Source: an uncultured Acidimicrobiales bacterium
Lineage (GTDB): Bacteria > Actinomycetota > Acidimicrobiia > Acidimicrobiales > SHLQ01
DNA: 59,393 nucleotides
Reading direction: 5' to 3'
Assembly: GCA_905479685.1 (NCBI GenBank)
Contig: CAJQNJ010000133.1
Location: 1 to 59,393 of the forward strand
Of this stretch, positions 16,718 to 25,982 are shown piece after piece (position 1 is the stretch's first letter; every line of letters starts with the position of its first letter). Position numbers and translations under genes: made by a program. The notes below the pieces were generated by a model. It worked only from the letters and a program-made list of their open reading frames with translations. It searched no databases and had not been told where the DNA came from.

Positions 16718-17542
16718 TCACTCGATCTCTGCAGATTCTCCTCGCGCACGGTCGGTGAGCAATGAGAGAGCGACAAGTCCCATGGATGCAACGAGCATGA
16801 CCACCGAGATCGCGTTGATCAGCGGAGTCACGCCCTTGCGGATCAGACCGAACACGTAGACGGGAAGTGTCGTCCAGCCCGGTCCGGTGACGAACTCGGT
16901 GATGACCACGTCGTCGAGCGACAGAGTGAATGCAAGGAGAGCTCCCCCGATGATGCCGGGCATGATCAGCGGAAGCGTCACATGACGAAATGCTTGCCAC
17001 TTCGTGGCATAGAGATCGACTGCGGCTTCTTCGAGTTTGTCGTCCATCCCCGCCAGTCGAGCCCGGACGACAATCGAGACGAAGCTGATGCTGAACGCGA
17101 TGTGCGAGAGCGTGATCGTGGCGAATCCCTTGGAGAACCCGAAGATGTTGGCCGCCTCGGAGAAGAACAGAAGGAGCATCACCGCCATCGTCACGTCGGG
17201 GATGATGATCGGCAGGTAGAGCAGCGCATCGAAGACCTGTTTGCCTCGGAAGGTGAACCGTTCGAGAGCCAGCGCAGAAATCGTGCCGAGCACCACAGCG
17301 ACGATGGTCGACACGACAGCGATTTTGAGTGAGTTGGACAATGCTCCCTTGGCGGCACTCGAATCGCCAAAGTCGCGGTACCAATCCAGGGTGAAGCCGC
17401 CCCATGCGCCGACATTGCGGCTGTCGCTGAAGGAGTAGATGACCAGAACCAGGATTGGTGCGTAGAAGAAGAGGTAGACCAGCCAGATGTTTGCTTGGAG
17501 AACACGTTTGGTCGTGCTTCGGGGCTCGGTGATGCCGCTCAC
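16718..17542 (-). CDS. potC: Polyamine ABC transporter permease (PotC type)
   Basis: A 274-residue inner-membrane permease with six predicted helices. The binding-protein-dependent transport EAA loop is visible as EEAAVDLYATKWQAFRHVTLPLIMPGI. GTG 17542 overlaps the potB stop by 4 nt (GTGA), so the two permeases are translationally coupled. It pairs with PotB to form the channel for polyamine uptake. Confidence 0.9.
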   Translation of the reverse strand: MSGITEPRSTTKRVLQANIWLVYLFFYAPILVLVIYSFSDSRNVGAWGGFTLDWYRDFGDSSAAKGALSNSLKIAVVSTIVAVVLGTISALALERFTFRGKQVFDALLYLPIIIPDVTMAVMLLLFFSEAANIFGFSKGFATITLSHIAFSISFVSIVVRARLAGMDDKLEEAAVDLYATKWQAFRHVTLPLIMPGIIGGALLAFTLSLDDVVITEFVTGPGWTTLPVYVFGLIRKGVTPLINAISVVMLVASMGLVALSLLTDRARGESAEIE

Positions 17543-18444
17543 AACGTCCGACCTCCCTTACGGAAATAGACGATGGTCGACGTGAGCATCACGGCCATCA
17601 ACACGAACGAGAGGGCTGCTCCGAACGGCCAATCTCGAGCAGACAAGAACTGCGTGACGATGTAGCTCCCGAGGAGCGTCGTTTTTGCTCCACCGAGGAT
17701 CGCCGGGGTCACATAGGCACCCAAGCTCGGGACGAACACGAGGATCGAACCCGCCACGACGCCAGGCATCGACAACGGAAGCAGAACGTGTCGGAACGAC
17801 TGGAACCCCGACGCGTAGAGATCACGGCTTGCCTCGAGAAGCCGACCGTCAATGCGTTCTATCGCTGCATAGAGCGGGAGGATCATGAACGGTAGGAACC
17901 CGTAGACCAGCCCCAAGATCACCGCGACGTTCGTGAAGAGAAGCCGTCCCTCACCAAAGCCGATCGCTTCGGAGAGCCGACTGTACGGCCCGTCGCTTCC
18001 GAGAATCACTCGCCAGGCATAGTTGCGAACGAGAAAGTTCGTCCAGAACGGGATCATGACGAAGACCAGCATCAGGTTGCGGGTCTTCTCTGACCGAGTC
18101 GACATGTAGTACGCGAACGGATATGCGAGCAGGAGACAGATGAGCGTGGTGATGACGGCCAGGGTCGTCGAGCGAAGCAAGATGTCGCGGACCAACGGGT
18201 CGCCTAAGCGCCGGTAGGAGTCGATGTTCCACCCCGAGAGCTCGGTGCCGAACCGTGTTCGGGTAGCGAACGAATACACGATCACAATGACAAGTGGAAT
18301 GACGAAGAAGACGAACAAGTAGAGGTAGGCGGGCAGCGCCATGAACAGGCCCTGACGTCGTTTCTGCTGTTCGCGAGCAGCCTCGAACTCGGGCGTGGCG
18401 ACGTCGGCGTCGATGGAAGCTTCCGGTTCCAGGGTGGCCGTCAT
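17539..18444 (-). CDS. potB: Polyamine ABC transporter permease (PotB type)
   Basis: The 301-residue permease has six membrane helices after a charged N-terminal stretch (about 40 residues with EQQKRRQ). The EAA loop is seen as LEASRDLYASGFQSFRHVLLP. ATG 18444 overlaps the potA stop (ATGA), so this start was preferred over one 39 bp upstream inside potA. It forms the heterodimeric channel with PotC. Confidence 0.9.
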   Translation of the reverse strand: MTATLEPEASIDADVATPEFEAAREQQKRRQGLFMALPAYLYLFVFFVIPLVIVIVYSFATRTRFGTELSGWNIDSYRRLGDPLVRDILLRSTTLAVITTLICLLLAYPFAYYMSTRSEKTRNLMLVFVMIPFWTNFLVRNYAWRVILGSDGPYSRLSEAIGFGEGRLLFTNVAVILGLVYGFLPFMILPLYAAIERIDGRLLEASRDLYASGFQSFRHVLLPLSMPGVVAGSILVFVPSLGAYVTPAILGGAKTTLLGSYIVTQFLSARDWPFGAALSFVLMAVMLTSTIVYFRKGGRTL

Positions 18445-19511
18445 CAGTCGGCCACAACCCAGTCCGAGGTGCGGTCCCACCACACGGCGACCTCGTCGCC
18501 GGGTTGGAACCGCTGCTCGGCATGTACTGCGTCCGCGCGAACCTCGAGGTCGATCCAGCCGATCTTGACCGTGTAGTCGAGTGCGTGGCCCAGGTACGTC
18601 ATCGATTCGACGACACCCTCGAGGCTTGTCTTTTGGTGCTCAGCGGGAACGGTTCCTCGTGGTCCAATGTCGACTGCTTCGGGGCGAAGGCTCATCGCGA
18701 CCTTCGTGCCTGGAGGCAGTGGGTTCGGCGCCATCAGGCGGGTGCCGTTCTCGAGAATGATCATGTCGTCGTCCTCGACGACAGCGTCGAGCAGGTTCGT
18801 CTGACCGATGAAATCGGCGACGAAGCGGTTGGCGGGCCGTTCGTAAATGTCCTCTGGGGTCCCGACTTGGAGGAGCTTGCCGTTGTGCATGACCGCGATG
18901 CGATCTGCCATCGTGAGCGCTTCTTCCTGATCGTGCGTGACGAAGACGAAGCTCACTCCGAGTTCGCGTTGTAGCGACTTCAGCTCTCCTTGCATTTCCT
19001 GGCGAAGCTTCAGATCGAGGGCACCGAGCGGCTCGTCCAGCAGAAGCACTTTCGGCTCGTTGACGAGAGCGCGTGCCAGCGCGACACGTTGTTGCTGGCC
19101 ACCGGAGAGCTGTGAGGGCCGCCGCTTCTCCATGCCGCTGAGTTGCACCAACTCGATCAGCTCATGGGCCTTCTTTGCTGCGGTGGTCTTGTCGACCTTG
19201 TTCATCCGTAGACCGAAACTCACGTTGTCGAGGACGCTCATGTGTGGGAAAAGTGCGTAGTTCTGAAAGACGGTGTTGACGGGCCGCTTGTTCGGTGGAA
19301 GCGTCCCGACTTCCTCGCCGAAGATCTTCAGGCTGCCCATCGTCGGGAACTCGAGGCCGGCGATCATGCGAAGTGTGGTGGTCTTCCCACAACCACTTGG
19401 GCCGAGCATCGCAAAGAACTCGCCGTCGGCGATGGAGAGATCGATGTCATCGACGGCATAGACGTCGTCGAAACGTTTGGTGACCCCTTTGATGTCGACT
19501 GCTGCTGTCAC
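18444..19511 (-). CDS. potA: Polyamine ABC transporter ATP-binding protein (PotA type)
   Basis: The 355-residue ATPase energises polyamine import. It shows Walker [11 protein letters not shown]-loop [10 protein letters not shown], signature [15 protein letters not shown], Walker [12 protein letters not shown] and the H-loop THDQEEAL, then a C-terminal TOBE domain. GTG 19511 was chosen because a GGAGG Shine-Dalgarno lies 7 nt upstream; a longer frame to 19571 would overlap the regulator gene. It follows that regulator by 40 bp in the same operon. Confidence 0.92.
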   Translation of the reverse strand: MTAAVDIKGVTKRFDDVYAVDDIDLSIADGEFFAMLGPSGCGKTTTLRMIAGLEFPTMGSLKIFGEEVGTLPPNKRPVNTVFQNYALFPHMSVLDNVSFGLRMNKVDKTTAAKKAHELIELVQLSGMEKRRPSQLSGGQQQRVALARALVNEPKVLLLDEPLGALDLKLRQEMQGELKSLQRELGVSFVFVTHDQEEALTMADRIAVMHNGKLLQVGTPEDIYERPANRFVADFIGQTNLLDAVVEDDDMIILENGTRLMAPNPLPPGTKVAMSLRPEAVDIGPRGTVPAEHQKTSLEGVVESMTYLGHALDYTVKIGWIDLEVRADAVHAEQRFQPGDEVAVWWDRTSDWVVAD

Positions 19512-19551
19512 GACAAATCCTCCGGTGGAACCCTCTCCAAGGCTGAAGCGC

Positions 19552-20010
19552 TCACATCGTGCCCCAGTCATATTGCTGTTTCATAATTCGGAGGTATGTC
19601 AGCGTCTCTACTGTTCGCACTCCCGAAACATGTCTGATCTTCTCATCGATCACGCCGAGCAGATGGTCGGCATCCCGGCAGACGACTTCGGCAAGCACGT
19701 CGTATCGACCTGCAGCGATGACGACGTACTCGAGTTCGTCGATCTGACCGAGCTTTCCAGCCGTCTTCACAACCTCGTTGTCGATCGAGATCCCGAGCAT
19801 GGCCTGGTAGCCATATCCGAGGGCCAAGGGATCGGTCACTGCGACGATCGACACGACACCCCGTTCGGTCAGGCGATTCACGCGTTGTCTCGTGGCCGCT
19901 TCGGAGAGTCCAACGATGGGTGCCAACTGTGCATAGGGCATCCGTCCATCCACCTGGAGCTGGCGAATGATCGCTTTGTCGGTTTCGTCGAGCTCCACGG
20001 CTCGAGTCAT
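19552..20010 (-). CDS. Lrp/AsnC family regulator embedded in the polyamine operon
   Basis: The 152-residue protein has a winged helix-turn-helix (about 8-55, YAQLAPIVGLSEAATRQRVN) and a RAM domain with AGRYDVLAEVVCRD. ATG 20010 overlaps the aminotransferase stop (ATGA), so that start is favoured over a 46-residue extension into the upstream gene. It sits between the aminotransferase and potA, so it is likely autoregulated with them. A 15-bp palindrome upstream of the operon is a candidate target. Similar regulators accompany omega-aminotransferases in proteobacterial polyamine catabolism. Confidence 0.87.
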   Translation of the reverse strand: MTRAVELDETDKAIIRQLQVDGRMPYAQLAPIVGLSEAATRQRVNRLTERGVVSIVAVTDPLALGYGYQAMLGISIDNEVVKTAGKLGQIDELEYVVIAAGRYDVLAEVVCRDADHLLGVIDEKIRHVSGVRTVETLTYLRIMKQQYDWGTM

Positions 20011-21392
20011 GTAGAAGCGCCCATCCGAGCCATTGCCTCCGTGAGCGTTTGGTGAATGATCGTCGTCATCGTCTCGAATTCCTCGGGCCCAGCGATGATC
20101 GGAGGGGCGAGTTGGATGACAGGGTCTCCGCGGCTGTCGGCACGGCACAACAGTCCGAGGTCGGCTAGACGAAGGGAGAGGAATCCGCGGATCAGACTCT
20201 CGGCTTCCTCGTCGGTGAAGGCAACTCCGGACTCGGCGTCCTTCATGAGTTCGATGCCATAGAAGTACCCCATGCCCCGGACCTCTCGGACGATGGGCAG
20301 GTCCGTGAGCTGGTCGAGGGATGCGCGAAACGCCGCTGCATTCGTCGTCACGTTGTCCAGCATGTGCTCGTTCTCGATGATGTCGAGATTTGCCAGCGCA
20401 ACAGCGCAGCTGACCGGGTGACCAGCGAAGGTGAATCCGTGTTGGAACACGTGGTCGGTGTCAGCGAACGGTTTTGCGACCCGGTCGCTGACGAGTAGCG
20501 CGCCGAGTGGGGAGTGACCAGAGGTGAGACCCTTCGCCGTTGTGATCATGTCAGGCTGGTAGTTGAGCGCCTGTGAACCGAACCACTCTCCAAGTCGACC
20601 GAAGGCACAGATGACCTCATCAGAAACCAGCAGAACGCCGTGGGTGTCGCAGATCTCGCGAACCCGTTGGAAGTACCCAGCCGGAGGTACGAAACATCCA
20701 CCAGAGTTCTGCACGGGTTCGAGAAACACTGCGGCGACAGTCTCGGGCCCAGCGGCGATGATCGCATCCTCGATCTCGTTGGCTGCTGCAATTCCGAGGA
20801 GCTCAGGGGGACCGGCGTAGGCCTGGGCGAAGTCGTTCGTGTTCGAGACCTTGAGCGCGCCCGGTACCAACGGTTCGAAGGGTGTCTTGGCGAACTCGAG
20901 GCCGGTGATCGAGAGTGCCCCCATGGTGGTTCCGTGGTAGGCGAGATTGCGGCTGATGACCTTGATGCGCTCCGGCTGGCCGATCTCTTTGAAGTATTGG
21001 CGAGAGAGTTTGAACGCGGACTCGACGGATTCAGATCCGCCACTGGTGAAGAAGACGCGGTTCAAGTCGCCGGGCGACAGATCGCTCAGTCGATTGGCCA
21101 GCTCGACCGCCTTTGGATGGGCGTAGGTCCAGATCGGGAAGTAGCCGAGCTTGAGCATTTGGTCGTGTGCAGCGTCAGCGAGTTCTCTTCGCCCGTAGCC
21201 AACCTGGGTCGTGTAGAGGCCAGCGAGGCCGTCGAGATACCGCTTTCCATGGTTGTCCCAGACGTAACAACCGTCGCCACGTTCGATGATCGAGGTGCCG
21301 TCCACGCTCTTGCCGAGCGACGAGAAATGACCCCACAGGTGACGATCAGCAAGTGACTCGAGCGGTTCGTTGGGTGATCGGTGCGCGGACAT
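20007..21392 (-). CDS. Class III aminotransferase (putrescine/omega-amine: pyruvate type)
   Basis: The 461-residue PLP enzyme moves a terminal amino group from an omega-amine, probably a diamine here, to pyruvate or an oxoacid. It shows the class III features: FFTSGGSESVESAFKL, AYHGTTMGALS, FLEPVQNSGG, SDEVICAFGRLG, and the PLP lysine in TTAKGLTSG. It is the first gene of the polyamine operon, which points to putrescine or an aminopropyl compound as donor, though family members act on beta-alanine and other amines. A palindrome lies 35 bp upstream of the start. Confidence 0.88.
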   Translation of the reverse strand: MSAHRSPNEPLESLADRHLWGHFSSLGKSVDGTSIIERGDGCYVWDNHGKRYLDGLAGLYTTQVGYGRRELADAAHDQMLKLGYFPIWTYAHPKAVELANRLSDLSPGDLNRVFFTSGGSESVESAFKLSRQYFKEIGQPERIKVISRNLAYHGTTMGALSITGLEFAKTPFEPLVPGALKVSNTNDFAQAYAGPPELLGIAAANEIEDAIIAAGPETVAAVFLEPVQNSGGCFVPPAGYFQRVREICDTHGVLLVSDEVICAFGRLGEWFGSQALNYQPDMITTAKGLTSGHSPLGALLVSDRVAKPFADTDHVFQHGFTFAGHPVSCAVALANLDIIENEHMLDNVTTNAAAFRASLDQLTDLPIVREVRGMGYFYGIELMKDAESGVAFTDEEAESLIRGFLSLRLADLGLLCRADSRGDPVIQLAPPIIAGPEEFETMTTIIHQTLTEAMARMGAST

Positions 21393-21426
21393 GACAACGG
21401 ATTCAACACCATATGGGCCAAAAGAT

Positions 21427-21441
21427 CAACTGAATCAGTTG
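21427..21441. promoter_or_regulatory. 15-bp perfect palindrome in the divergent polyamine promoter region
   Basis: CAACTGAATCAGTTG has two 7-bp arms around a single A. It lies in the 84-bp gap between the divergent aminotransferase/pot operon and the C45-GNAT-oxidase operon. The 15-bp size matches Lrp/AsnC-type operators, and an AsnC gene lies in the operon, so joint control of both operons is plausible. Confidence 0.6.
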
Positions 21442-21476
21442 CGAGATGTCGAGTTGTCCACCAGTATTCAATTTCT

Positions 21477-22565
21477 ATGAAGCGTCCTCCCCTTCGCATA
21501 CTCGACCTTTGTGGCGGGCCTGAGCAGCGGGGGGCTGCGCATGGTCGCACGCACGCCACTGATATCCGTGCGTACCTCGATGAACGTATGCAGCTCGTCA
21601 CGTCTGGGCTGTGGTCCGGTGGCCCAATGTCGGCGGGGGCCATCATCGAATTGGCAGAAACGATGCTCCCGGCACACGAGGCGCACAACGCCGATCTCTT
21701 CGCCGAAATGTCAGCGATGGCCGGTTCGGCTGGAATCACTCCGGCTGAAGCAATCGTTGTCGGCGGGTTCACCGACTTCGTGGACACGGTTCGAGCTGTT
21801 GTCGGAGGTGAACATCCGGCATCGGTCATCGAGGACGATTGCACGGCGTTCATCGTGCCGAACGATCGAGCCGAAGGAGGTATGGGACTCTTCGCACAGA
21901 CCTGGGACATGCATGACACGGCGACCGACCATGTTGTTCTGCTTCGGGTCGCTCCCACGGAAGGTCCATCGGCCATCGTGTTCACCACGGTTGGAGCCCT
22001 CGGTCAGATCGGTATGAACGAGCTCGGGGTATGCGTCGGAATCAACAACCTGACCGCCACCGATGGCGTGGCCGGCGTGACCTGGCCTCAGGTCGTCCGA
22101 GCAGCGCTGTTGTGCGAAACCGCGGACGAGGCTCGGGATGTGATTCTCGATGCTGATCTGGCCGGTGGGCACAACTACTCGGTCTTCGACGCGGAAGGCG
22201 CCGGTTGGAACATCGAGGGAATGCCTTCGGTTCGGCCGGTCACAAAGCTCGGCGCCGACGCCCTGGTGCACACCAACCACACACTCTCGCCAGAAACCCA
22301 GGCGGTCCAGGGCCAGCGCACTGGTGTTCTGCAGGACTCGTCGATCAAGAGGTTGAAGATCGCAAGGGAGTTCCTCGATGATGATGGTCTCGGGGTGGAA
22401 GACATGATGAAGCTGACCCGGACCCCGACCGTGTGCCAGATAGCTGTAGAGCCGTACCACATCGAATCGAGTGGTGGTGCCGTGATGAGACCATCGACCC
22501 GAGATTTCTGGGCGGTATGGGGTCTGCCGAGCGAAAACGACTACGAACGGATCGAGTTCTTGTGA
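21477..22565 (+). CDS. C45-type N-terminal-nucleophile acyltransferase/peptidase
   Basis: The 362-residue product resembles isopenicillin N acyltransferase-type (C45) enzymes. These mature by self-cleavage before a Cys that then acts as nucleophile, and they make or break amide bonds. The candidate Cys is residue 122 in EDDCTAFIVPN, followed by LFAQTWDM and the GQIGMNELGVCVGINNL block. ATG 21477 was chosen because the longer frame runs into the divergent promoter. Its stop overlaps the next gene (GTGA). The operon context suggests action on an acylated amine, but no substrate can be assigned. Confidence 0.78.
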   Translation: MKRPPLRILDLCGGPEQRGAAHGRTHATDIRAYLDERMQLVTSGLWSGGPMSAGAIIELAETMLPAHEAHNADLFAEMSAMAGSAGITPAEAIVVGGFTDFVDTVRAVVGGEHPASVIEDDCTAFIVPNDRAEGGMGLFAQTWDMHDTATDHVVLLRVAPTEGPSAIVFTTVGALGQIGMNELGVCVGINNLTATDGVAGVTWPQVVRAALLCETADEARDVILDADLAGGHNYSVFDAEGAGWNIEGMPSVRPVTKLGADALVHTNHTLSPETQAVQGQRTGVLQDSSIKRLKIAREFLDDDGLGVEDMMKLTRTPTVCQIAVEPYHIESSGGAVMRPSTRDFWAVWGLPSENDYERIEFL

Positions 22566-23203
22566 GCGAAATCGAATACGTCAATCTTGCGGCCTCGCAT
22601 GCCAAGGCATGCGAAGAGCTGGAGCTGTCGGTGTTTGCGACCATCGACGCACAGGACCTGTATCACGAGGCGGAGCTGATCGAACTGGCCGCGGCATTTC
22701 CCGAGGGCAACTTCGTGGCGCTCGACGATGGCCGGCCGATCGGAATGGGATTGGGGATCTTGCTCGAGTTCGACTTCGACAATCCCAACCACACACTTCG
22801 AGACATCGAGGGTGAAGGGGGACTTGGCGATCACGACCCTGACAGCCCGTGGTACTACGGCACCGACATCAGCGTGTATCCCGAGTATCGGGGCCGAGGG
22901 ATCGGTCGGGAGCTCTACCGTCTTCGCAAGGACTATGTGCGGTCGGCCAACAAACGCGGGATCGTTGCCGGAGGCGTATTGCCCGGGTACGCGAATCACA
23001 TCTCCGATATGACGGCGCAGGAATACATCGACAAGGTGCGGGCGGGGAAGCTCACGGACCCGACCCTCACCTTTCAGATGTCGAATGGATTTGAGCCTCG
23101 CACGGTGCTTCCGGGATATGTCACGGACCCGACCGTCGGAAACAACTCGGTCCTGATCGTCTGGGAGAACCCAGACTTCGATGCCGAAGCTGAGTCCGCG
23201 TGA
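22562..23203 (+). CDS. GNAT family N-acetyltransferase
   Basis: The 213-residue protein shows the GNAT acetyl-CoA site at about 105-120 (DISVYPEYRGRGIGREL) and a C-terminal region with YVTDPTVGNNSVLIVWENP. GTG 22562 overlaps the C45 gene stop, and its own stop overlaps the next start (GTGA), so three genes are tightly coupled. Acetylation of a polyamine or of an oxidase substrate would fit the neighbourhood, but GNAT specificity cannot be read from the motif. Confidence 0.78.
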   Translation: MSEIEYVNLAASHAKACEELELSVFATIDAQDLYHEAELIELAAAFPEGNFVALDDGRPIGMGLGILLEFDFDNPNHTLRDIEGEGGLGDHDPDSPWYYGTDISVYPEYRGRGIGRELYRLRKDYVRSANKRGIVAGGVLPGYANHISDMTAQEYIDKVRAGKLTDPTLTFQMSNGFEPRTVLPGYVTDPTVGNNSVLIVWENPDFDAEAESA

Positions 23204-24609
23204 GGGAGTATCGCTCTCTGTCTCTGTGGCTCGATCGGCTGCCGGACGCGATCGAACCACGCCCGGCGCTCGGCGGTGACATCGACGTCGATGTGGTGAT
23301 CATCGGAGGTGGGTTCAGCGGATTGTGGACCGCCTATTACCTGTCGAATCGCGCGCCGGAGCTGAACATCGTCATCGTCGAACGTGAAATCTGCGGGTTT
23401 GGAGCGTCGGGACGAAACGGCGGATGGTGCGAGGGTGAGTTGGCCGCAAGTGTGGAGAAGTATGCAAAACATGGGTCGATGGCCGATGCGATGCGGCTCA
23501 TCAGGGCAATGCACGGAGCGGTCGACGAGGTTGGCCGAGTGGCCGATGCCGAGGGGATCGACTGTGGCTTCACAAAGGGTGGCGCCGTCTATTTGGCCCG
23601 AAATGCTGCGCAGGAAAAGCGGCTGATCAAGTCGGTCGAGCACGAACATTCGCTCGGATTCTCCGACGAGGACATCCGCCTCTTGAGCGCGCAGGAAACA
23701 ACTGCGCGGGTGAACGCCACGAACGTGCGACGCGGGGCGTTCTTTGCGCACAACGCTGCGATCGACCCGGCGCCACTGGTACGCGGCTTGGCCGACGCAG
23801 TGGAGCGCCGCGGTGTCACGATCTACGAACACACCGCAGCGAACACGATCGACGCTGGTGTCGTCACGACGCCACACGGTGTTGTTCGGGCCCCGATCGT
23901 TGTCCGTGCCACAGAGGGATACACGAGCGAGTTGCCTGGCGAGAAGCGAAGTATGGTCCCGCTGTACTCGCTCATGGTTGCAACTGAGCCGTTGTCGAGA
24001 GCTCAGCTCGACGTCGTGGGCCTGAATGATCGCCCCACGTTTGCCGACGGTCGCTACGCGGTCATCTACGGCCAACGAACCGCTGACGATCGGATCGCGT
24101 TCGGCGGCAGGGGCGTGCCCTATCTGTTCGGGAGCAGGATCGACCCCGCCACCGAGCTACACGAGCCGACCCACGAATTGGTCGCCGACACGTTGGTCGA
24201 ACTCTTTCCCGTTCTCGCCGACGTTGCGATCACCCATCGTTGGGGTGGTGTGCTGGGCGCACCGAGACACTGGACCCCCTCGGTCAACTTCGACCGTGTG
24301 TCAGGCATGGCACATCTTGGGGGATACGTGGGCGAGGGTGTGTGCGCCTCCAACCTCGCAGGACAGACGCTCGCCGAGTTGATCACCGCGTCGATCGACC
24401 CAGCCGAAGCCTCGCGGAAGGCGTCGTCGGTGAACACCGATCTCACGACACTTCCGTGGGTGAATGTGGGCGTGCGCAAGTGGGAGCCCGAACCATTGCG
24501 ATGGCTCGGTGTTTGGGGAACGCGACGGGTGATGCAGCGCGCCGATGGTGTCGAGTACTCGAGCGACAAGACCTCGAAGGCTGGTGCGCTCGCCTCCCGT
24601 TTGTTGTGA
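23200..24609 (+). CDS. FAD-dependent amine oxidase (DAO family, PuuB-like)
   Basis: The 469-residue flavoprotein has the Rossmann motif VIIGGGFSGLWTAYYL (about 32-48), then GASGRNGGWCEGELA, which recalls the GRNGG segment of gamma-glutamylputrescine oxidase PuuB, and a C-terminal HLGGYVGEGVCASNLAGQ typical of the DAO fold. These enzymes oxidise secondary or primary amines to imines with release of H2O2. Placed last in a C45-GNAT-oxidase operon divergent from a polyamine importer, it probably oxidises a substituted polyamine. Its 3' end converges on the amidase gene with 8 bp between. Confidence 0.82.
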   Translation: MREYRSLSLWLDRLPDAIEPRPALGGDIDVDVVIIGGGFSGLWTAYYLSNRAPELNIVIVEREICGFGASGRNGGWCEGELAASVEKYAKHGSMADAMRLIRAMHGAVDEVGRVADAEGIDCGFTKGGAVYLARNAAQEKRLIKSVEHEHSLGFSDEDIRLLSAQETTARVNATNVRRGAFFAHNAAIDPAPLVRGLADAVERRGVTIYEHTAANTIDAGVVTTPHGVVRAPIVVRATEGYTSELPGEKRSMVPLYSLMVATEPLSRAQLDVVGLNDRPTFADGRYAVIYGQRTADDRIAFGGRGVPYLFGSRIDPATELHEPTHELVADTLVELFPVLADVAITHRWGGVLGAPRHWTPSVNFDRVSGMAHLGGYVGEGVCASNLAGQTLAELITASIDPAEASRKASSVNTDLTTLPWVNVGVRKWEPEPLRWLGVWGTRRVMQRADGVEYSSDKTSKAGALASRLL

Positions 24610-24617
24610 CGCGACGA

Positions 24618-25979
24618 TCAGCCGAGAGACTCGGCCAGATCGAGCAGGACGTGTTCGGATCCGAGCGCCGCCGAGAGTTGGACGCCGATGGGCATGCCGT
24701 TCGAGTTTTCTCCTGCCGGGACCGACATCGAAGGCCATCCGCTCACGTTGAACAGGTAGTTGTACGCGAAGATTTCGTCGTTGAGGCGAAGGTACTCGTC
24801 GTAGTCGTCGACGTCGCCTGCGAGTACACCGATCGGAATCTCGGATCGAGCAAGTGTGGGAGTGAGCAGCAGATCGAATCCCTCCATCGCCCGCTCGAGG
24901 TCCATGGTCAGTTCGCCCCCAGCAACTTCGGCTTCGAGGGTGTCCTCCATCGTCAGCCGTCGTAGCCGCGCGAGTACCCGACGCGTGAGTGGCTCGAGCG
25001 TCTCGTCGCTCTCGACCCCACCGGACGCTACGAGCCGATCGACATCGTGCACGATCCATTTGTGGAAGAGGGCAAGGAACGTGCCCATGAGCTTTTCGTA
25101 GTCGACCGGCGGTGGAACGACGACGATCTCGTGACCCAGGCTGCGCAGGCGATCGGCGGTGGCTCGGGTGGATGCGACCACCTCTTCATCTTCGTCGGCT
25201 CCACTCCAATGATCGGTGTTCATCGCAATTCGGAGTGGCCGATCGGGAGTCGCCGAGTACGGTCCGTCGCCGAGGACGTCGAGGAACAGACGGCTGTCAC
25301 GTACGGTGCGCGACAACACGAATTCGTTGGCGATGCCACCCCACCCGCCATCATCGAGTCGAATCCGTTGCAGCCCCGGCTTGAGCCCGACGAGGCCGCA
25401 GGTCGCCGCGGGGATACGAATCGATCCGGCGCAGTCGCTTCCGTGAGCGACGGGGACAACGCCAGCTGCGACCGCTGCGCCAGCGCCACCCGAGGAACCC
25501 CCAGGCGAACGCTCCAGGTTGTGTGGGTTCCGGGTGATGCCGTTCAGCTGGCTCTCGGTCGCACCGTGCTGTACGAATTCGGGAGCTGCCGTACGGCCGA
25601 GGATCTGTGCCCCAGCATCTTGGAGACGAGAGATGAATCGCGCGGTGGTCGTCGCTCGGTTGTTGACTCCGAGTCGGCTGCCCATCTGCACCAGCCGACC
25701 TGCTTCGGCCGAGCCATAGTCCTTGACGAGAAACGGTACGCCGGCGAGAGGCCCCGTTGTCGTGGAGACCGGTGTTGGGTCCGTGTACCACTCGACGATC
25801 GCATTCAGGTCGTCGTTGGTGGCGAGGTATCGTTCGCGGGCAAGTTCGGCGAGCTCGGCAGGAGAGACGTCACCGGATCGCACCGAAGCGGCAAGATCGG
25901 TGGCGTCGAGTTGTTGATAGTCGGATCTGTCTTTGTCGGGACTTCTGCCCGACATCCGTGTTTGCTTGGTTGAATCCAT
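24618..25979 (-). CDS. iaaH: Amidase signature enzyme, probable indole-3-acetamide (arylacetamide) hydrolase
   Basis: The 453-residue protein carries the amidase-signature triad Lys86 (VPFLVKDYG), cis-Ser162 (SPGGSSGGAG) and Ser186 (GSDCAGSIRIPA). Common members have D-x-G-G-S at the nucleophile loop; here it reads DCAGS. The gene starts only 3 bp after the stop of an IaaM-like oxidase, the same order as the iaaM-iaaH pair in plant-associated bacteria, so hydrolysis of indole-3-acetamide or phenylacetamide is the best guess. Amidase sequences alone do not fix the substrate. Confidence 0.8.
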   Translation of the reverse strand: MDSTKQTRMSGRSPDKDRSDYQQLDATDLAASVRSGDVSPAELAELARERYLATNDDLNAIVEWYTDPTPVSTTTGPLAGVPFLVKDYGSAEAGRLVQMGSRLGVNNRATTTARFISRLQDAGAQILGRTAAPEFVQHGATESQLNGITRNPHNLERSPGGSSGGAGAAVAAGVVPVAHGSDCAGSIRIPAATCGLVGLKPGLQRIRLDDGGWGGIANEFVLSRTVRDSRLFLDVLGDGPYSATPDRPLRIAMNTDHWSGADEDEEVVASTRATADRLRSLGHEIVVVPPPVDYEKLMGTFLALFHKWIVHDVDRLVASGGVESDETLEPLTRRVLARLRRLTMEDTLEAEVAGGELTMDLERAMEGFDLLLTPTLARSEIPIGVLAGDVDDYDEYLRLNDEIFAYNYLFNVSGWPSMSVPAGENSNGMPIGVQLSAALGSEHVLLDLAESLG

Positions 25980-25982
25980 CGT

